A stretch of DNA of 64,000 bases from Brevibacillus choshinensis (GCF_016811915.1 NZ_CP069127.1:2393001-2457000); one strand, 5' to 3'; positions 34,408 through 44,728 are shown, counted from the first letter of the stretch. A program made the numbers and translations. Notes: a model not told the origin generated them from the letters alone.

Positions 34408-35022
34408 TTGATCGAACCGATGTTTTTGCGCCTGCGCAAACGATTAGCCGTGAAGCCGGATGCCCTTATTACGATGGGCGATGTCTGCCAGATTTACTGG
34501 AATGGAGAACGGGAGGATGCCATTAAGAGAATGCCCATCTACCGAGTGAAGCCTGAGGACGGGAATCTCATCATCATCGATATCATGCAAGTGATCCAGC
34601 GCCTTCGATCGGCCTATCCGGAAGCGGAGCTGGATATCCAAGGCTCCCCGCAAATTATTGTCGAAGTCCTCAATCCACGCAAAAAGGCCAATCTCGTTCT
34701 GGTGGCGTTCGTTTGGGTTTTGCTGTTCGTTGGTTCTGGGCTGGCGATCATGAACTTTCACACGGATGTGAGCATGATGCAGGTCCATCAGCGCATCTTT
34801 TTTTTGATTACCGGTCAGGAGAGCAAACAGCCGTTGTGGCTTCAGATTCCCTATTCAATCGGCATCGGCATGGGGATGATCCTGTTTTTTAATCACATTT
34901 TCAAGAAAAAAATCAATGAGGAGCCGAGCCCGCTGGAAGTCGAACTGTTTATGTACCAGCAAAGTCTCGATCAATACTACATCCAGCACGAAAATAAGGA
35001 AAATCAGCGGAATAAGACATGA
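34408..35022 (+). CDS. spoVAA: Stage V sporulation protein AA
   Basis: A 204-residue protein with a soluble N-terminal half (about 1-95) and two membrane helices (LVLVAFVWVLLFVGSGLAIM and IPYSIGIGMGMILFFNHIF). It is the first gene of the SpoVA channel set that loads dipicolinic acid into the forespore and releases it in germination. The TTG start is set by AAAAAGGAGGGG 6-8 nt upstream. The stop overlaps spoVAB by 4 nt (ATGA). Confidence 0.88.
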   Translation: MIEPMFLRLRKRLAVKPDALITMGDVCQIYWNGEREDAIKRMPIYRVKPEDGNLIIIDIMQVIQRLRSAYPEAELDIQGSPQIIVEVLNPRKKANLVLVAFVWVLLFVGSGLAIMNFHTDVSMMQVHQRIFFLITGQESKQPLWLQIPYSIGIGMGMILFFNHIFKKKINEEPSPLEVELFMYQQSLDQYYIQHENKENQRNKT

Positions 35023-35438
35023 CTCTCTGGACTGCGTTTTGTCTGGTGCTCATTGGTCTCGGAGGCGGGTTGGCTGTCGGGAGCGGATTGGTAGCGTTCA
35101 TCACCGTGCTGGATATCATTCCGCGTTTGACCCAATTGACCAATTCGCATCGCTTCATTCGGGCATTTGAATGGTCCTTGGTCTCGGGGGCCCTCTTTTT
35201 TACCCTCATTGATTTTTTCGCGTGGGGAGTTCATTTGCCGTTTCTTGTTACCTCCATTTACGGACTTTTGGCCGGTATCTTTGTGGGGACCTTGGCAGCA
35301 GGACTAACCGAGGTGCTCAATGTGTTCCCGATTTTGGCCAAGCGCCTGAACATGGATGGCAATCTGCTCTATTTGCTGATGGCAGTGGTATTCGGCAAGG
35401 TGACGGGATCCATCCTTCAGTGGTTCCTGCACCTGTGA
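35019..35438 (+). CDS. spoVAB: Stage V sporulation protein AB
   Basis: A 139-residue protein with four hydrophobic helices, a component of the SpoVA apparatus. ATG overlaps the spoVAA stop, so translation is coupled. SpoVAB is present in Bacillus-type operons but absent from the minimal spoVAC-D-E set of Clostridium, so this is the full heptacistronic version. Confidence 0.87.
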   Translation: MTLWTAFCLVLIGLGGGLAVGSGLVAFITVLDIIPRLTQLTNSHRFIRAFEWSLVSGALFFTLIDFFAWGVHLPFLVTSIYGLLAGIFVGTLAAGLTEVLNVFPILAKRLNMDGNLLYLLMAVVFGKVTGSILQWFLHL

Positions 35439-35538
35439 ACTGGTAAATACCTCTATTCATAGGCAACTTTTGAAAAAGGAAGGATATAGGTACGGCTTTC
35501 TCATGGGCATTGAATCCGTAGACAAAAGGAGTGGAAGA

Positions 35539-36024
35539 ATGGCGACCAAGGCAAAATCGAAACCCATCGGGTCCATGCAGATGACGAAACAGATGTATAA
35601 GCAGGAAGCTTCCAAATACCAGCCGAAGCGCAATGTCCTGCTCAACTCCATTCGCGCTTTTTGGGTGGGGGGAAGTATTTGTTTGCTTGGACAGATCTTG
35701 CAAAACATGTATATTCATTTTTTCGGTTTCACGGAAAAGACGGCGAGCAATCCGACAGTCGCGACACTGATTTTCATATCCGTCTTGCTGACGGGGCTGG
35801 GTGTCTATGACAACATCGGACAATATGCAGGGGCGGGGTCAGCTGTTCCGGTAACCGGTTTTGCCAACTCCATCGCTTCTGCGGCCATCGAGCATCGCAG
35901 TGAGGGCATGGTTCTTGGCGTAGGCGGAAATATGTTCAAACTGGCCGGCTCCGTCATTGTTTTTGGGGTAGTGGCTGCGTTTATCGCCGGTATCATCAAG
36001 ACGCTGTTCAAAATGATCTTCTGA
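35539..36024 (+). CDS. spoVAC: Stage V sporulation protein AC
   Basis: A 161-residue membrane protein, described in Bacillus as a mechanosensitive channel for dipicolinic acid. A basic N tail (KSKPIGSMQMTKQMYK) precedes four helices with GAGSAVPVTGFANS, the motif shared with SpoVAEb. ATG 35539 with AAAGGAG upstream gives the family length; the ORF extends 69 bases upstream without support. A 100-base gap to spoVAB shows no own promoter. Confidence 0.9.
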   Translation: MATKAKSKPIGSMQMTKQMYKQEASKYQPKRNVLLNSIRAFWVGGSICLLGQILQNMYIHFFGFTEKTASNPTVATLIFISVLLTGLGVYDNIGQYAGAGSAVPVTGFANSIASAAIEHRSEGMVLGVGGNMFKLAGSVIVFGVVAAFIAGIIKTLFKMIF

Positions 36025-36037
36025 GGGAGGGAACAAC

Positions 36038-37063
36038 GTGGATAGCAAGAAGCAAGTGTCCCAGATCAATCGGCAGACTTGGCATTTTTCGCAAGATGTG
36101 CGTTTGCAAGCCTCAGCCGTGTCCGTTGGTCCCAAAGAAGGTGAAGGTCCCTTGGCCGCATTGTTTGACAAAATCCACGATGACATGTACGCCGGTCAAA
36201 AAACGTGGGAGGATGCAGAGCGGCAGCTGATGGAGGATGCCATTTCGACGGTCTTGCAAAAGTCGGGTATCACCGAGCAGGATGTGGATGTGATTCTAGC
36301 CGGGGATCTGCTCAATCAAAATATTACGACCAACTTTACGGCTGAAAAGCTGGCGATACCCCTGCTCGGGATGTATGGAGCTTGCTCGACTTCCATGTTG
36401 ACCCTCTCTACTGCGGCAGCGCTAGTCAACGCGGGGTATGCAAGCAAGGCGATAGCGGCCTGCAGCAGCCATAACGCGACAGCAGAGCGTCAATACCGCT
36501 ACCCCACGGAATACGGTGGGCAAAAACCGCCTACAGCCCAATGGACCGTTACAGGGGCTGGCGCAGGCTTAGTCGGTATTGGTGGCAATGGTCCGCGCAT
36601 CACCTATGCAACCATCGGCAAAGTAGTAGATATGGGCATCACAGACCCTTTTGATATGGGATCGGCGATGGCGCCTGCCGCTGTATCCACTCTGCAAACG
36701 CATTTCAAAGACACGGGACGCTCTCCGCAGACGTATGACTTGATCGTGACTGGCGACCTGGCATCGGTCGGCTATCCGATCGTGAAGGAACTCATGCTGC
36801 GCGATGGGTATCAAATGGATCAAGTGTACAATGATTGCGGTTTGATGATCTTTACCCCTGATCAAGATGTATTTGCAGGGGCGAGCGGCTGTGGGAGCAG
36901 CGCAGTGGTCACTTACAGCTACATCATGGATCAGCTGCAGAAGGGCTTGCTGAAAAAGGTTTTGGTGTGCGCGACGGGAGCGCTGCTCAGTCCCGTGAGC
37001 TATCAGCAGGGCAATTCCATTCCGTGTATCGCGCATGCAGTCGCACTAGAAGGAGGACAATGA
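36038..37063 (+). CDS. spoVAD: Stage V sporulation protein AD
   Basis: A 341-residue soluble protein with a thiolase-like fold (GACSTSML at the position of the thiolase cysteine) that binds dipicolinic acid on the outer face of the spore inner membrane. The GTG start is preceded by GAGGGAGGG. The stop codon overlaps the next ATG. Length is normal. Confidence 0.95.
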   Translation: MDSKKQVSQINRQTWHFSQDVRLQASAVSVGPKEGEGPLAALFDKIHDDMYAGQKTWEDAERQLMEDAISTVLQKSGITEQDVDVILAGDLLNQNITTNFTAEKLAIPLLGMYGACSTSMLTLSTAAALVNAGYASKAIAACSSHNATAERQYRYPTEYGGQKPPTAQWTVTGAGAGLVGIGGNGPRITYATIGKVVDMGITDPFDMGSAMAPAAVSTLQTHFKDTGRSPQTYDLIVTGDLASVGYPIVKELMLRDGYQMDQVYNDCGLMIFTPDQDVFAGASGCGSSAVVTYSYIMDQLQKGLLKKVLVCATGALLSPVSYQQGNSIPCIAHAVALEGGQ

Positions 37064-37413
37064 TGGAATACGTGATTGCGTTTGTCGTGGGCGGTCTTGT
37101 TTGTGTAGTGGGCCAACTTCTCATGGATGTAGGCAAGCTGACTCCTGCGCATGTCATGAGTACCCTTGTCGTGACGGGGGTTGTACTCGATTTCATAGGG
37201 GTATACGACAAGTTTATTGACTTTGCTGGAGCAGGAGCGACAGTGCCGATTACGAGCTTCGGGCACTCTTTGTATCATGGGGCGATCGGCGAGGCAGAGC
37301 AGCATGGGTTGATCGGTGTCGCGACTGGGATATTTGAAGTGACGAGCGCAGGGATATCAGCGGCAATCGCATTTGGATTCTTGGCCTCTCTCGTTTTTAA
37401 ACCGAAAGGCTAG
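37063..37413 (+). CDS. spoVAEb: Stage V sporulation protein AE, SpoVAEb type
   Basis: A 116-residue four-helix membrane protein related to SpoVAC ([18 protein letters not shown]). Two adjacent ATGs (37060, 37063) overlap the spoVAD stop; the second is better spaced from AGGAGG at 37051-37056. Part of the dipicolinic acid channel. Confidence 0.9.
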   Translation: MEYVIAFVVGGLVCVVGQLLMDVGKLTPAHVMSTLVVTGVVLDFIGVYDKFIDFAGAGATVPITSFGHSLYHGAIGEAEQHGLIGVATGIFEVTSAGISAAIAFGFLASLVFKPKG

Positions 37414-37447
37414 CTAGCAGGTACGCAGTCAAGGGCGGTGAACGAAG

Positions 37448-38053
37448 ATGGAACGTCAGCGAAGAAAAGTAATCCTGGTGACAGACGGAGACCATGTCGC
37501 GCAAAAGGTAGTCGAGACGGTCGCCAAAGAATTGGGAGGACGCTGCATTTCTCTGTCTGCCGGAAATCCGACGCCGCTTCGTGGCAGCCAGATGGTAGAG
37601 CTGATTAAAATGGCTCCGCATGATCCTGTCTTCGTCATGTTTGATGATAATGGAGATTTTGGGAGAGGAAGGGGAGAGCGGGCCATCGAGTACGTGGTCA
37701 AGCATCCGGATATTGAGGTGATCGGTGCCATTGCGGTTGCTTCCAACACGCGATTCGTGCAAGGGGCAAAGGTTGCCTTTTCGGTCGACAACCATGGGCA
37801 AATCGTAGAGGAAGCGGTCGACAAGTACGGCTATGCCGACGAAGGACTGAAACATCGCATCTACGGTGATACCGTGGATATCCTGAATGCGCTTCAGGTG
37901 AAAAATGTGATTGGCATCGGCGATATCGGAAAAATGGACGGGAAAGACAGTCTGCAAAACGGGTGCCCGATCACCAGAATAGCCGTTCAATGGATATTGA
38001 AAAGGAGCGAAGCACATGACGCAAGTAACGGAAAAGCGCCGTCCTCTCTCTGA
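37448..38053 (+). CDS. spoVAEa: Stage V sporulation protein AE, SpoVAEa type
   Basis: A 201-residue soluble protein (VILVTDGDHVAQKVVETVAKELGG; MFDDNGDFGRGRGERAIEYV), the hydrophilic SpoVAEa of the Bacillus operon. The exact role in spore germination is not established. Its last 38 bases overlap spoVAF. Confidence 0.88.
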   Translation: MERQRRKVILVTDGDHVAQKVVETVAKELGGRCISLSAGNPTPLRGSQMVELIKMAPHDPVFVMFDDNGDFGRGRGERAIEYVVKHPDIEVIGAIAVASNTRFVQGAKVAFSVDNHGQIVEEAVDKYGYADEGLKHRIYGDTVDILNALQVKNVIGIGDIGKMDGKDSLQNGCPITRIAVQWILKRSEAHDASNGKAPSSL

Positions 38054-39485
38054 CCGCGTCGACGAAAACAAAGAGTACTTAAACGACCGGCTCGGCGTCG
38101 GCACGAGCTTTGACATTGGCGCTCACGAGTTCTTCATTGGAAGCACCAAGGTCGTCATGTATTACATAAATGGGTTTGCGGACAGCCACCTCATTACCGA
38201 AATCATGCGTGATCTGAATGATCTGCGCAGCCGAGAAGTACAGGGCAATTTATTTGATCACTTGTTTTACAAGTACATTCCGTTTTATCAGCTCGCAAAA
38301 GTCAGCAAGACCGACGAGTTTATGGACAAGCTGCTCGTCGGACAGGTCGGGCTGATCATCGATCATTCTCCCGATGCCATCATCATGGATACGAAAACGC
38401 TGCCGGTGCGCACACCCCAGGAGCCGGATACCGAGCGAATTGTACGGGGAGCACATGACGGCTTTACCGAAGCGATCGTAATGAATACGGTGCTGACGCG
38501 CAGGCGGGTTCGCGATGAGAGGCTCCGCTTTGAGATCATGCAGATCGGTGAACGGACCAAGACGGATGTGGCCGTCGCTTATTTGCAAGACGTGGCGAAT
38601 CCGAAGCTGGTGGACACGCTGAAGGAACGTCTGCAAAATATCCAGATTGACGGGATTCCGATGGCGGAAAAGACGGTGGAGGAATTCATTATCGGGAAGA
38701 CTTTCAATCCGTTTCCCATGGTGCGATACACGGAGCGGCCCGATGTGGCAGCCGTGCATTTGCTGGAGGGGCACGTCCTCATTTACGTCGACAACTCCCC
38801 CAGTGTCATGATTACGCCAGCGACTTTTTTTCACCATGTCCAGCACGCAGAGGAGTACCGGCAAACACCGGTGGTCGGTGCCTACCTGCGCTGGGTTCGC
38901 TTTTTCGGCATATTCGCCTCTCTATTCATCCTGCCGCTCTGGCTGCTCCTGGTCATGCACCCGTCCATGATTCCAGATTCTCTTCACTTCATAGGGATCA
39001 AAAATAAAGGAAGCATTCCGCTTCTGGCGCAGTTCATAATGGCAGAGGTCGGAATCGATTTGATGCGCATGGCTGCCATTCATACACCCACCCCTCTGTC
39101 CGTGGCAATGGGCCTGCTGGCAGCGATTCTGGTGGGGGATGTGGCGATCAAGGTCGGGTTGTTCGCGCCGGAGGTCATCCTCTATTTAGCGGTTGCTGCC
39201 GTTGGGATGTTTGCGACACCGAGCTATGAATTGAGTCTCGCCAACCGGTTGGTTCGCCTCTTTTTAATTCTGATGGTGGGCTTTTTCTCGACGCCTGGTC
39301 TCATGATCGGCTTTACTGTGGTATTGATCGGCTTAGCCGCTACGCGCTCGCTGGACACGCCCTACTTGTGGCCGTTCATTCCGTTTAACTACAAGGGGTT
39401 CAAAGACATCCTGATCCGGATGGCGGTACCGAGCAAAAATAATCGTCCGAGCATCGTCCGGTCACAAAATAGTTCTAGGCAGTAA
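38016..39485 (+). CDS. spoVAF: Stage V sporulation protein AF (GerA-family)
   Basis: A 489-residue member of the GerA/SpoVAF germinant-receptor family: a ~290-residue cytoplasmic N-terminal part (FDIGAHEFFIGSTKVVMYYINGF, VIIDHSPDAIIMDTKTLPVRTP) and a C-terminal bundle of about five helices (WVRFFGIFASLFILPLWLLL). In Bacillus SpoVAF forms a complex with a FigP protein and tunes germination. ATG 38016 follows AAAAGGAG inside spoVAEa; the overlap couples translation. It is the last gene of the operon. Confidence 0.92.
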   Translation: MTQVTEKRRPLSDRVDENKEYLNDRLGVGTSFDIGAHEFFIGSTKVVMYYINGFADSHLITEIMRDLNDLRSREVQGNLFDHLFYKYIPFYQLAKVSKTDEFMDKLLVGQVGLIIDHSPDAIIMDTKTLPVRTPQEPDTERIVRGAHDGFTEAIVMNTVLTRRRVRDERLRFEIMQIGERTKTDVAVAYLQDVANPKLVDTLKERLQNIQIDGIPMAEKTVEEFIIGKTFNPFPMVRYTERPDVAAVHLLEGHVLIYVDNSPSVMITPATFFHHVQHAEEYRQTPVVGAYLRWVRFFGIFASLFILPLWLLLVMHPSMIPDSLHFIGIKNKGSIPLLAQFIMAEVGIDLMRMAAIHTPTPLSVAMGLLAAILVGDVAIKVGLFAPEVILYLAVAAVGMFATPSYELSLANRLVRLFLILMVGFFSTPGLMIGFTVVLIGLAATRSLDTPYLWPFIPFNYKGFKDILIRMAVPSKNNRPSIVRSQNSSRQ

Positions 39486-39512
39486 TATTCTGAAAACGTC
39501 AGTGAACACCCA

Positions 39513-39541
39513 TTGTCAAATGAACGTCCATGTAGTAAATT
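39513..39541 (+). promoter_or_regulatory. Candidate sigma-A promoter of lysA
   Basis: TTGTCA (39513-39518), a 17-bp spacer and TAAATT (39536-39541), about 120 bp before the lysA start. The leader has no recognisable lysine riboswitch. Confidence 0.6.
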
Positions 39542-39659
39542 TGATGGGAAGCCTTACGGTGCTTGGTATGTTCGGCAACTGACTTTTGGTCGGTTGCCTT
39601 TCTCTATAGGTCAATCTACACAAATGATTCGGCGCCTAAAGATTGGGGAGGAAAGACAC

Positions 39660-40982
39660 ATGTTTTTACACGGGACAAGTCGAGTAAACGAGCAGGGCAA
39701 TTTGGAAATTGGCGGTTGTGATACGACACAGCTCGCTGCCCAATACGGAACACCACTCTACGTATACGATGAAGCACAGATTCGCAGCAAATGCCGCGAT
39801 TTTGTAGAGGCGTTTCGCAAATCCGGCTTTGCTTTCCAGGTAGCCTATGCTAGCAAGGCTTTCTGTACGATGGCGATGTGCAAATTGGTAGAAGAGGAAG
39901 GCTTGTCTCTCGATGTCGTGTCTGGTGGAGAGCTGTACACAGCGATGCAAGCGGGATTTCCGGTAGAACGAATTCACTTCCATGGCAACAACAAATCCTT
40001 GGATGAAATCGTGATGGCGCTCGATGCCAAGATTGGCTGTTTTGTCGTGGATAATTTTTATGAGCTGCACCTATTGGATCAGCTGGCAGCTGAACGCGGG
40101 GAAAAGGTATCGGTTCTGCTGCGTGTCACTCCAGGTGTAGAAGCACATACGCATGAATACATTTCAACTGGTCAGGTCGATTCAAAATTTGGATTTGACG
40201 TAAAACACGGGCAAGCATTGGAAGCGATGAAGTTTTCCCATGAAAGCAATCATCTTCATTTGCTGGGGGTTCACAGTCACATCGGTTCGCAAATTTTCGA
40301 AACCGAGGGCTTCCTGGTCGCCGTGAAAAAACTGGCTGAACTGCTGGGCGAAGCCAAAGACGGTTTCGGATTTTTGCCGGAAGTGTTAAATGTCGGGGGC
40401 GGTTTTGGTATCCGCTATGTAGAAGGGGATACCCCGCAGCCAGCGGAAGCCTACATCAAGGCAATCACGGAAGCTGTAAGGGACGAGCTGAACGCGCGTG
40501 AAATTCCCCTTCCTGAGCTGTGGATCGAGCCAGGACGCAGTATCGTTGGGGACGCAGGTACTACCCTGTACCGAATCGGCTCCAGCAAGGAAATTCCCAA
40601 TATCCGCAAATACATCGCAGTTGACGGCGGTATGACCGATAATCTGAGACCAGCCTTGTACCAAGCGGAATATGAGGCGGCTGTCGCCAACAAGATGAAC
40701 GAGCCTGCAACAGAAGTCGTATCGATTGCGGGTAAATGCTGCGAATCTGGCGATATGCTGATCTGGGACGTAAGGCTTCCCGGTACCGCAGCAGGCGACA
40801 TTTTGGCTGTCCCGAGCACAGGTGCCTACGGCTATTCCATGTCCAACAACTACAATCGAATTGCACGTCCTGCCGTGGTTTTTGTAAAAGATGGAGAATC
40901 CGAGCTGGTCGTCAAACGCGAGAGCATCGCAGATGTAGTCAGCCATGATCTTTTGCCCAAGCGTGCCCAATTGCAGCGGTAA
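39660..40982 (+). CDS. lysA: Diaminopimelate decarboxylase
   Basis: A 440-residue fold-III PLP enzyme catalysing the last step of lysine synthesis, meso-diaminopimelate to L-lysine. The PLP lysine is K66 (VAYASKAFC); other landmarks are HFHGNNKS, LGVHSHIGSQI, NVGGGFGIRY, EPGRSIVG and the C-terminal CESGDMLIWD with the substrate-contacting cysteine. ATG 39660 is set by TGGGGAGGAAAG; the ORF is open to 39513, but that part contains the promoter. lysA follows spoVAF in Bacillus too. Confidence 0.96.
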   Translation: MFLHGTSRVNEQGNLEIGGCDTTQLAAQYGTPLYVYDEAQIRSKCRDFVEAFRKSGFAFQVAYASKAFCTMAMCKLVEEEGLSLDVVSGGELYTAMQAGFPVERIHFHGNNKSLDEIVMALDAKIGCFVVDNFYELHLLDQLAAERGEKVSVLLRVTPGVEAHTHEYISTGQVDSKFGFDVKHGQALEAMKFSHESNHLHLLGVHSHIGSQIFETEGFLVAVKKLAELLGEAKDGFGFLPEVLNVGGGFGIRYVEGDTPQPAEAYIKAITEAVRDELNAREIPLPELWIEPGRSIVGDAGTTLYRIGSSKEIPNIRKYIAVDGGMTDNLRPALYQAEYEAAVANKMNEPATEVVSIAGKCCESGDMLIWDVRLPGTAAGDILAVPSTGAYGYSMSNNYNRIARPAVVFVKDGESELVVKRESIADVVSHDLLPKRAQLQR

Positions 40983-40995
40983 TCTTGAATCATGC

Positions 40996-41026
40996 AAACC
41001 TCCCTGAATGATCGGGGAGGTTTTTT
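40996..41026 (+). terminator. Rho-independent terminator of lysA
   Basis: AAACCTCCC (40996-41004) pairs with GGGAGGTTT (41015-41023), 10-nt loop, T-run to 41026. Confidence 0.9.
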
Positions 41027-41126
41027 AGTTCGATAGAGCCATTTTTTATGAATCCTCCACATCCCTTTTACAAAATATTAACGAGGGACTGCCATAATGA
41101 AAAATGGCGAGGAGGAAAGATTCACC

Positions 41127-43400
41127 ATGTGGTCAACGCTCATGCAAGGATTTCGACGCACCCCCTTGTTTTCATTGGATAAACGGCAATGGATGAAGTC
41201 CATCATCAGCCAGGAAGTAGAAAAAGGGCGCAGTGTTGTCATGTTTTATGTAGATATCGTCAAACTGACGGAAGTGGAGAACCGCTATGGGGATGTGATC
41301 GCCAAGCGTGTCCTCCATATTTTCGAGCGGATCCTGCCAGCGGTTTCTCGCCATGTTTTTGAAATCAGAGGGAGAATCCTTGCGATCCAAAAGCTGTGGG
41401 GCGATGATTTCGCCATTTATGTATCTTTTGGCGGCAGTGTAAATGAGGAAGACTGCCGGATGTTGTCCATCCATTTTCAGGAGCAGGCAGAAAAACAGCT
41501 CAATCGGCAGGTGAGCTTTGTCAATCGGGAGGAGCTGCGTGTCCATATCGGGTATGCCAATCTTCCGGGTCAAGACATCGTCAAAGAAATGTACACCTCC
41601 GTAAAACATGCCGTCCATATGGCGAAATACGGGATTACTTCCGAAAAATATACGAATGTTACCCAATTCCACAAACTGCTAACGGAAGAAAATATACAGA
41701 TGCACTTCATGCCGATCATTCACTTGCCTGATGGGGAGACCTTGGGATGGGAAGCCTTGGCACGTGGGCCGATCGATAGTCCGTTTGCATCGCCGTCCAT
41801 GCTGTTCAATTACGCAGAGGAGACGGATACGGTTTTTCGGCTGGAGCACATTTGCCGAAAGAGAGCTCTGGAGCAGCTCCGGTATCTAAAGCCGCAGCAG
41901 AAGCTATTCATCAATTTGGACCCGCGAGCCATTGATGATCCTTTTCTTTTGCGCGGGGAAGTCTTTTCCCTGTTTGAGCAATACGGTTTGAATCCGCACA
42001 ATATTGTGTTTGAAATAACGGAACGCCACGCCATTTCGAATTATGCCGTCTTTCGCAAAATCATTGAGGAATACCGAAAAAAAGGCTATTTGATCGCGGT
42101 CGACGATGCAGGAGCGGGGTATTCGAGTTTGGAGTCCATTACGGAAATTTATCCGGATTTCATCAAGCTGGACATGTCCCTGATACGGAATGTGGATGTA
42201 GATCCCATCAAGCAAGCCCTGCTGGAGACATTTGTTCAGTTTGCAGACAAAGTCGGCTGTAAAATCATCGCGGAAGGTATCGAGACGCAGCGGGAGCTGG
42301 AGACGCTTATGGAGGTAGGAGTCACTTACGGACAAGGCTATTTTCTGGGCAAGCCAGACAAGGGGATGACGCAGGTCTCGGGGCAAGCGATGAACTTTTT
42401 GCGCTTCATGCAAGAAAAGCGAGAGAGCGAGCAAGGAGAGCCGCTTCTTTTTACACCGGCGATGTCCGAGATCCTCGCAAAGACGATTTGTGTGGAAAAG
42501 CATGCAAAAGTGCGTCGCGTACACGAAATCTTCGAGCAAAACCAGCGGATTGAGAGCATTGTCGTGCTGGAGGAGGGAGAGCCGATCGGGCTGATCATGC
42601 GATTTCAGCTCTATCAAATATTGGGGGGACAATACGGCATCGCCCTCTATTACGAGCGCTCCATCTCCCAGATCATGAATGCCAACCCGCTCAAAGCCTT
42701 CAAGGACGACAGGCTGGATGAGGTAGCACGGCGGGCGATGGCGCGGGACGCCTACCATCTGTATGACGTCGTGATCATCATTGGCGAAGAGAATGAGTAC
42801 ATCGGTATCGTGACGGTCCAAAGCCTGCTTGACAAGATGGCCTCGATCAAGCTGGAGATGGCGACCTCCGCGAATCCGTTGACGGGCCTTCCGGGAAACG
42901 TTCAGATTGAGCGGGAGCTGAACAAGCGAATCAAACAGCGCGAGTCGCAGCTCGTCATCTATTGCGACCTGGATCGCTTCAAATGGTTTAACGATCGGTA
43001 TGGGTTTGAAGTAGGTGATCAAATCATCGTCAGGACGGCAAATTTGTTGAAGGAAGCCGTCAAACGCTTCGGAAGCACGACCGACTTTGTGGGACATATC
43101 GGCGGAGATGATTTTATTATCATCACGCAGGCCGATTGTGCGCAGGAGCTCGTTTCCTTCCTGATGGATGCGTTTTCTCCCTACTTTGCGGATATTTATG
43201 AGAAACGGCGTATGGGCGACGGGGCTGTTCTCTCCATGTCCATGGCAGGCGTCCGCCTCATCGGGGGAAAATATGTCAATGTCGAGGGACTCGCAGAGCG
43301 GGCAGCCTATGTGAAAAAGCTTGCAAAGGAGCAGGCAGGGACCGTTTTTCTCGACGATGGTGACTTCCGAGCCGAAGAAATGTACCGAAGTCAGGTATAA
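41127..43400 (+). CDS. c-di-GMP enzyme: degenerate GGDEF - EAL - CBS pair - GGDDF
   Basis: A 757-residue cytoplasmic protein with no membrane helix. Residues ~25-185 look like a degenerate GGDEF domain (WGDDF near 91). An EAL phosphodiesterase domain spans ~190-430 with all expected catalytic motifs: GWEALAR (~208), NLDPRAID (~263), [18 protein letters not shown] (~325), [16 protein letters not shown] and [13 protein letters not shown]-domain pair follows (~440-575). The last ~170 residues are a second GGDEF-type domain ([29 protein letters not shown] at ~657) with GGDDF in place of GGDEF. It probably hydrolyses c-di-GMP under nucleotide control by the CBS pair; whether the C-terminal domain makes c-di-GMP is open. 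ATG 41127 follows GGAGGAAAG. Confidence 0.85.
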   Translation: MWSTLMQGFRRTPLFSLDKRQWMKSIISQEVEKGRSVVMFYVDIVKLTEVENRYGDVIAKRVLHIFERILPAVSRHVFEIRGRILAIQKLWGDDFAIYVSFGGSVNEEDCRMLSIHFQEQAEKQLNRQVSFVNREELRVHIGYANLPGQDIVKEMYTSVKHAVHMAKYGITSEKYTNVTQFHKLLTEENIQMHFMPIIHLPDGETLGWEALARGPIDSPFASPSMLFNYAEETDTVFRLEHICRKRALEQLRYLKPQQKLFINLDPRAIDDPFLLRGEVFSLFEQYGLNPHNIVFEITERHAISNYAVFRKIIEEYRKKGYLIAVDDAGAGYSSLESITEIYPDFIKLDMSLIRNVDVDPIKQALLETFVQFADKVGCKIIAEGIETQRELETLMEVGVTYGQGYFLGKPDKGMTQVSGQAMNFLRFMQEKRESEQGEPLLFTPAMSEILAKTICVEKHAKVRRVHEIFEQNQRIESIVVLEEGEPIGLIMRFQLYQILGGQYGIALYYERSISQIMNANPLKAFKDDRLDEVARRAMARDAYHLYDVVIIIGEENEYIGIVTVQSLLDKMASIKLEMATSANPLTGLPGNVQIERELNKRIKQRESQLVIYCDLDRFKWFNDRYGFEVGDQIIVRTANLLKEAVKRFGSTTDFVGHIGGDDFIIITQADCAQELVSFLMDAFSPYFADIYEKRRMGDGAVLSMSMAGVRLIGGKYVNVEGLAERAAYVKKLAKEQAGTVFLDDGDFRAEEMYRSQV

Positions 43401-43468
43401 GTTGGACGACGCTTCTTACGCATGGTAAAATGGGTACGTTAACTTTACGAGGTCTGGAGGCTTACATA

Positions 43469-43903
43469 ATGAAAAAAGCACAAATCACCATGGAAAACGG
43501 GAATGTTATCGAGCTGGAGCTGTTCGAAGGGGAAGCTCCTGGTACGGTAGCCAACTTTGAGAAACTGGCAAACGAAGGCTTTTACAACGGTCTGTCTTTC
43601 CACCGTGTCATCCCTGGGTTTGTAGCACAAGGCGGCTGCCCTTACGGAACAGGAACTGGCGGCCCTGGATATACCATCAAATGTGAAACGAAAGGCAACC
43701 CGCACAAGCATCTGCGCGGCGCTCTTTCCATGGCGCATGCCGGTAAAGACACAGGCGGAAGCCAATTCTTCATCTGCTACGATTCTTTCCCTCATCTGGA
43801 CGGCGTACATACCGTATTCGGAAAAATCACTTCCGGCATGGAGCATGTAGATGCAATCAAGCAAGGCGACAAAATGGGTACTGTGAAAGTAACCGCTGAA
43901 TAA
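43469..43903 (+). CDS. ppiB: Cyclophilin-type peptidyl-prolyl cis-trans isomerase
   Basis: A 144-residue cytoplasmic cyclophilin assisting protein folding. Active-site segments are [29 protein letters not shown] and HTVFGKI. ATG 43469 has CTGGAGG upstream and gives the family length. lysA-ppiB order is as in B. subtilis, but the riboflavin genes found further along there are absent. A strong terminator follows. Confidence 0.95.
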   Translation: MKKAQITMENGNVIELELFEGEAPGTVANFEKLANEGFYNGLSFHRVIPGFVAQGGCPYGTGTGGPGYTIKCETKGNPHKHLRGALSMAHAGKDTGGSQFFICYDSFPHLDGVHTVFGKITSGMEHVDAIKQGDKMGTVKVTAE

Positions 43904-43917
43904 GAGAGCATTCTTCC

Positions 43918-43949
43918 AAACACTGACGATTCCATTCGTCAGTGTTTTT
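43918..43949 (+). terminator. Rho-independent terminator of ppiB
   Basis: AAACACTGACGA (43918-43929) pairs with TCGTCAGTGTTT (43936-43947), 6-nt loop, T-run. Confidence 0.92.
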
Positions 43950-44040
43950 GTTTGGAATCAGAACCGCGAGCGAGAAGGCTTGTAAGCATATCCAACTGCT
44001 GGTATCCTAGAAATTAGACGATTTTTTTGAGGAGGAACCA

Positions 44041-44709
44041 ATGGATCTTTTTCATTTTGATTGGAAGACGGTGCCGTTCCGCATGATCGCGTTCGTCATC
44101 GCTTTCTCCCTGCATGAATGGGCACATGCTTTTGTCGCCTGGAAGCTGGGTGACAACACGGCCAAGGATGAAGGACGATTGACGATAAATCCGATTCCCC
44201 ATATTGATCCGTTCGGCTTGATCCTGATTTTGTTTGGACCGTTTGGGTGGGCGAAACCGGTGCCGATCAATCCGCTGCATTTTCGCGGGAACAAGCGGTT
44301 GGGGATCGTGTACGTATCCGCAGCAGGGCCGCTGATCAATTTGGTGCTTTCGATCTTGTTTGCGATCGTGTATATCGTAGTCGGCCACGCAGGCGTACTG
44401 GATGGAATGAGTGAAAAATGGGCGGATGCCATTGAATTGACACTGAGGTATTGTGTGATTATCAACACTGCTTTGTTTGTGTTTAACCTATTGCCTATCG
44501 CTCCGTTAGACGGATACAAGATTTTGCGCTTCCTTTCTCCACGACGCTGGGACCGATTCTTTTACAATCTGGAGCTCTACGGTCCGTGGATTTTGCTCTT
44601 GCTCATCTTTATTCCGGGAGTCAGCGCTACCATTTTTGGTATTCCGATGGGCTTTATTATCATGTGGGTACAAGAAATTGCAATAAAAATCGTTACACTG
44701 TTCGTATAA
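44041..44709 (+). CDS. Site-2 protease family (M50) membrane metalloprotease
   Basis: A 222-residue integral membrane protein. The zinc motif is H25-E-W-A-H29 in a membrane helix (FSLHEWAHAFVAWKLGD), and the third ligand is in LLPIAPLDGYKIL near 155. Short M50 proteins of this type (YwhC-like) cleave substrates within the membrane; targets are unknown. No PDZ or CBS domain is attached. Ribosome site GAGGAGGA. The stop lies 20 nt before scpA, so the two are probably co-transcribed. Confidence 0.88.
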   Translation: MDLFHFDWKTVPFRMIAFVIAFSLHEWAHAFVAWKLGDNTAKDEGRLTINPIPHIDPFGLILILFGPFGWAKPVPINPLHFRGNKRLGIVYVSAAGPLINLVLSILFAIVYIVVGHAGVLDGMSEKWADAIELTLRYCVIINTALFVFNLLPIAPLDGYKILRFLSPRRWDRFFYNLELYGPWILLLLIFIPGVSATIFGIPMGFIIMWVQEIAIKIVTLFV

Positions 44710-44728
44710 AGGAAACGAGGGACTACCT

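Noticed and set aside
39486..39659. Lysine riboswitch before lysA
   Set aside because: The leader is too short (about 120 nt after the promoter) and shows no L-box-like conserved pairing or terminator.
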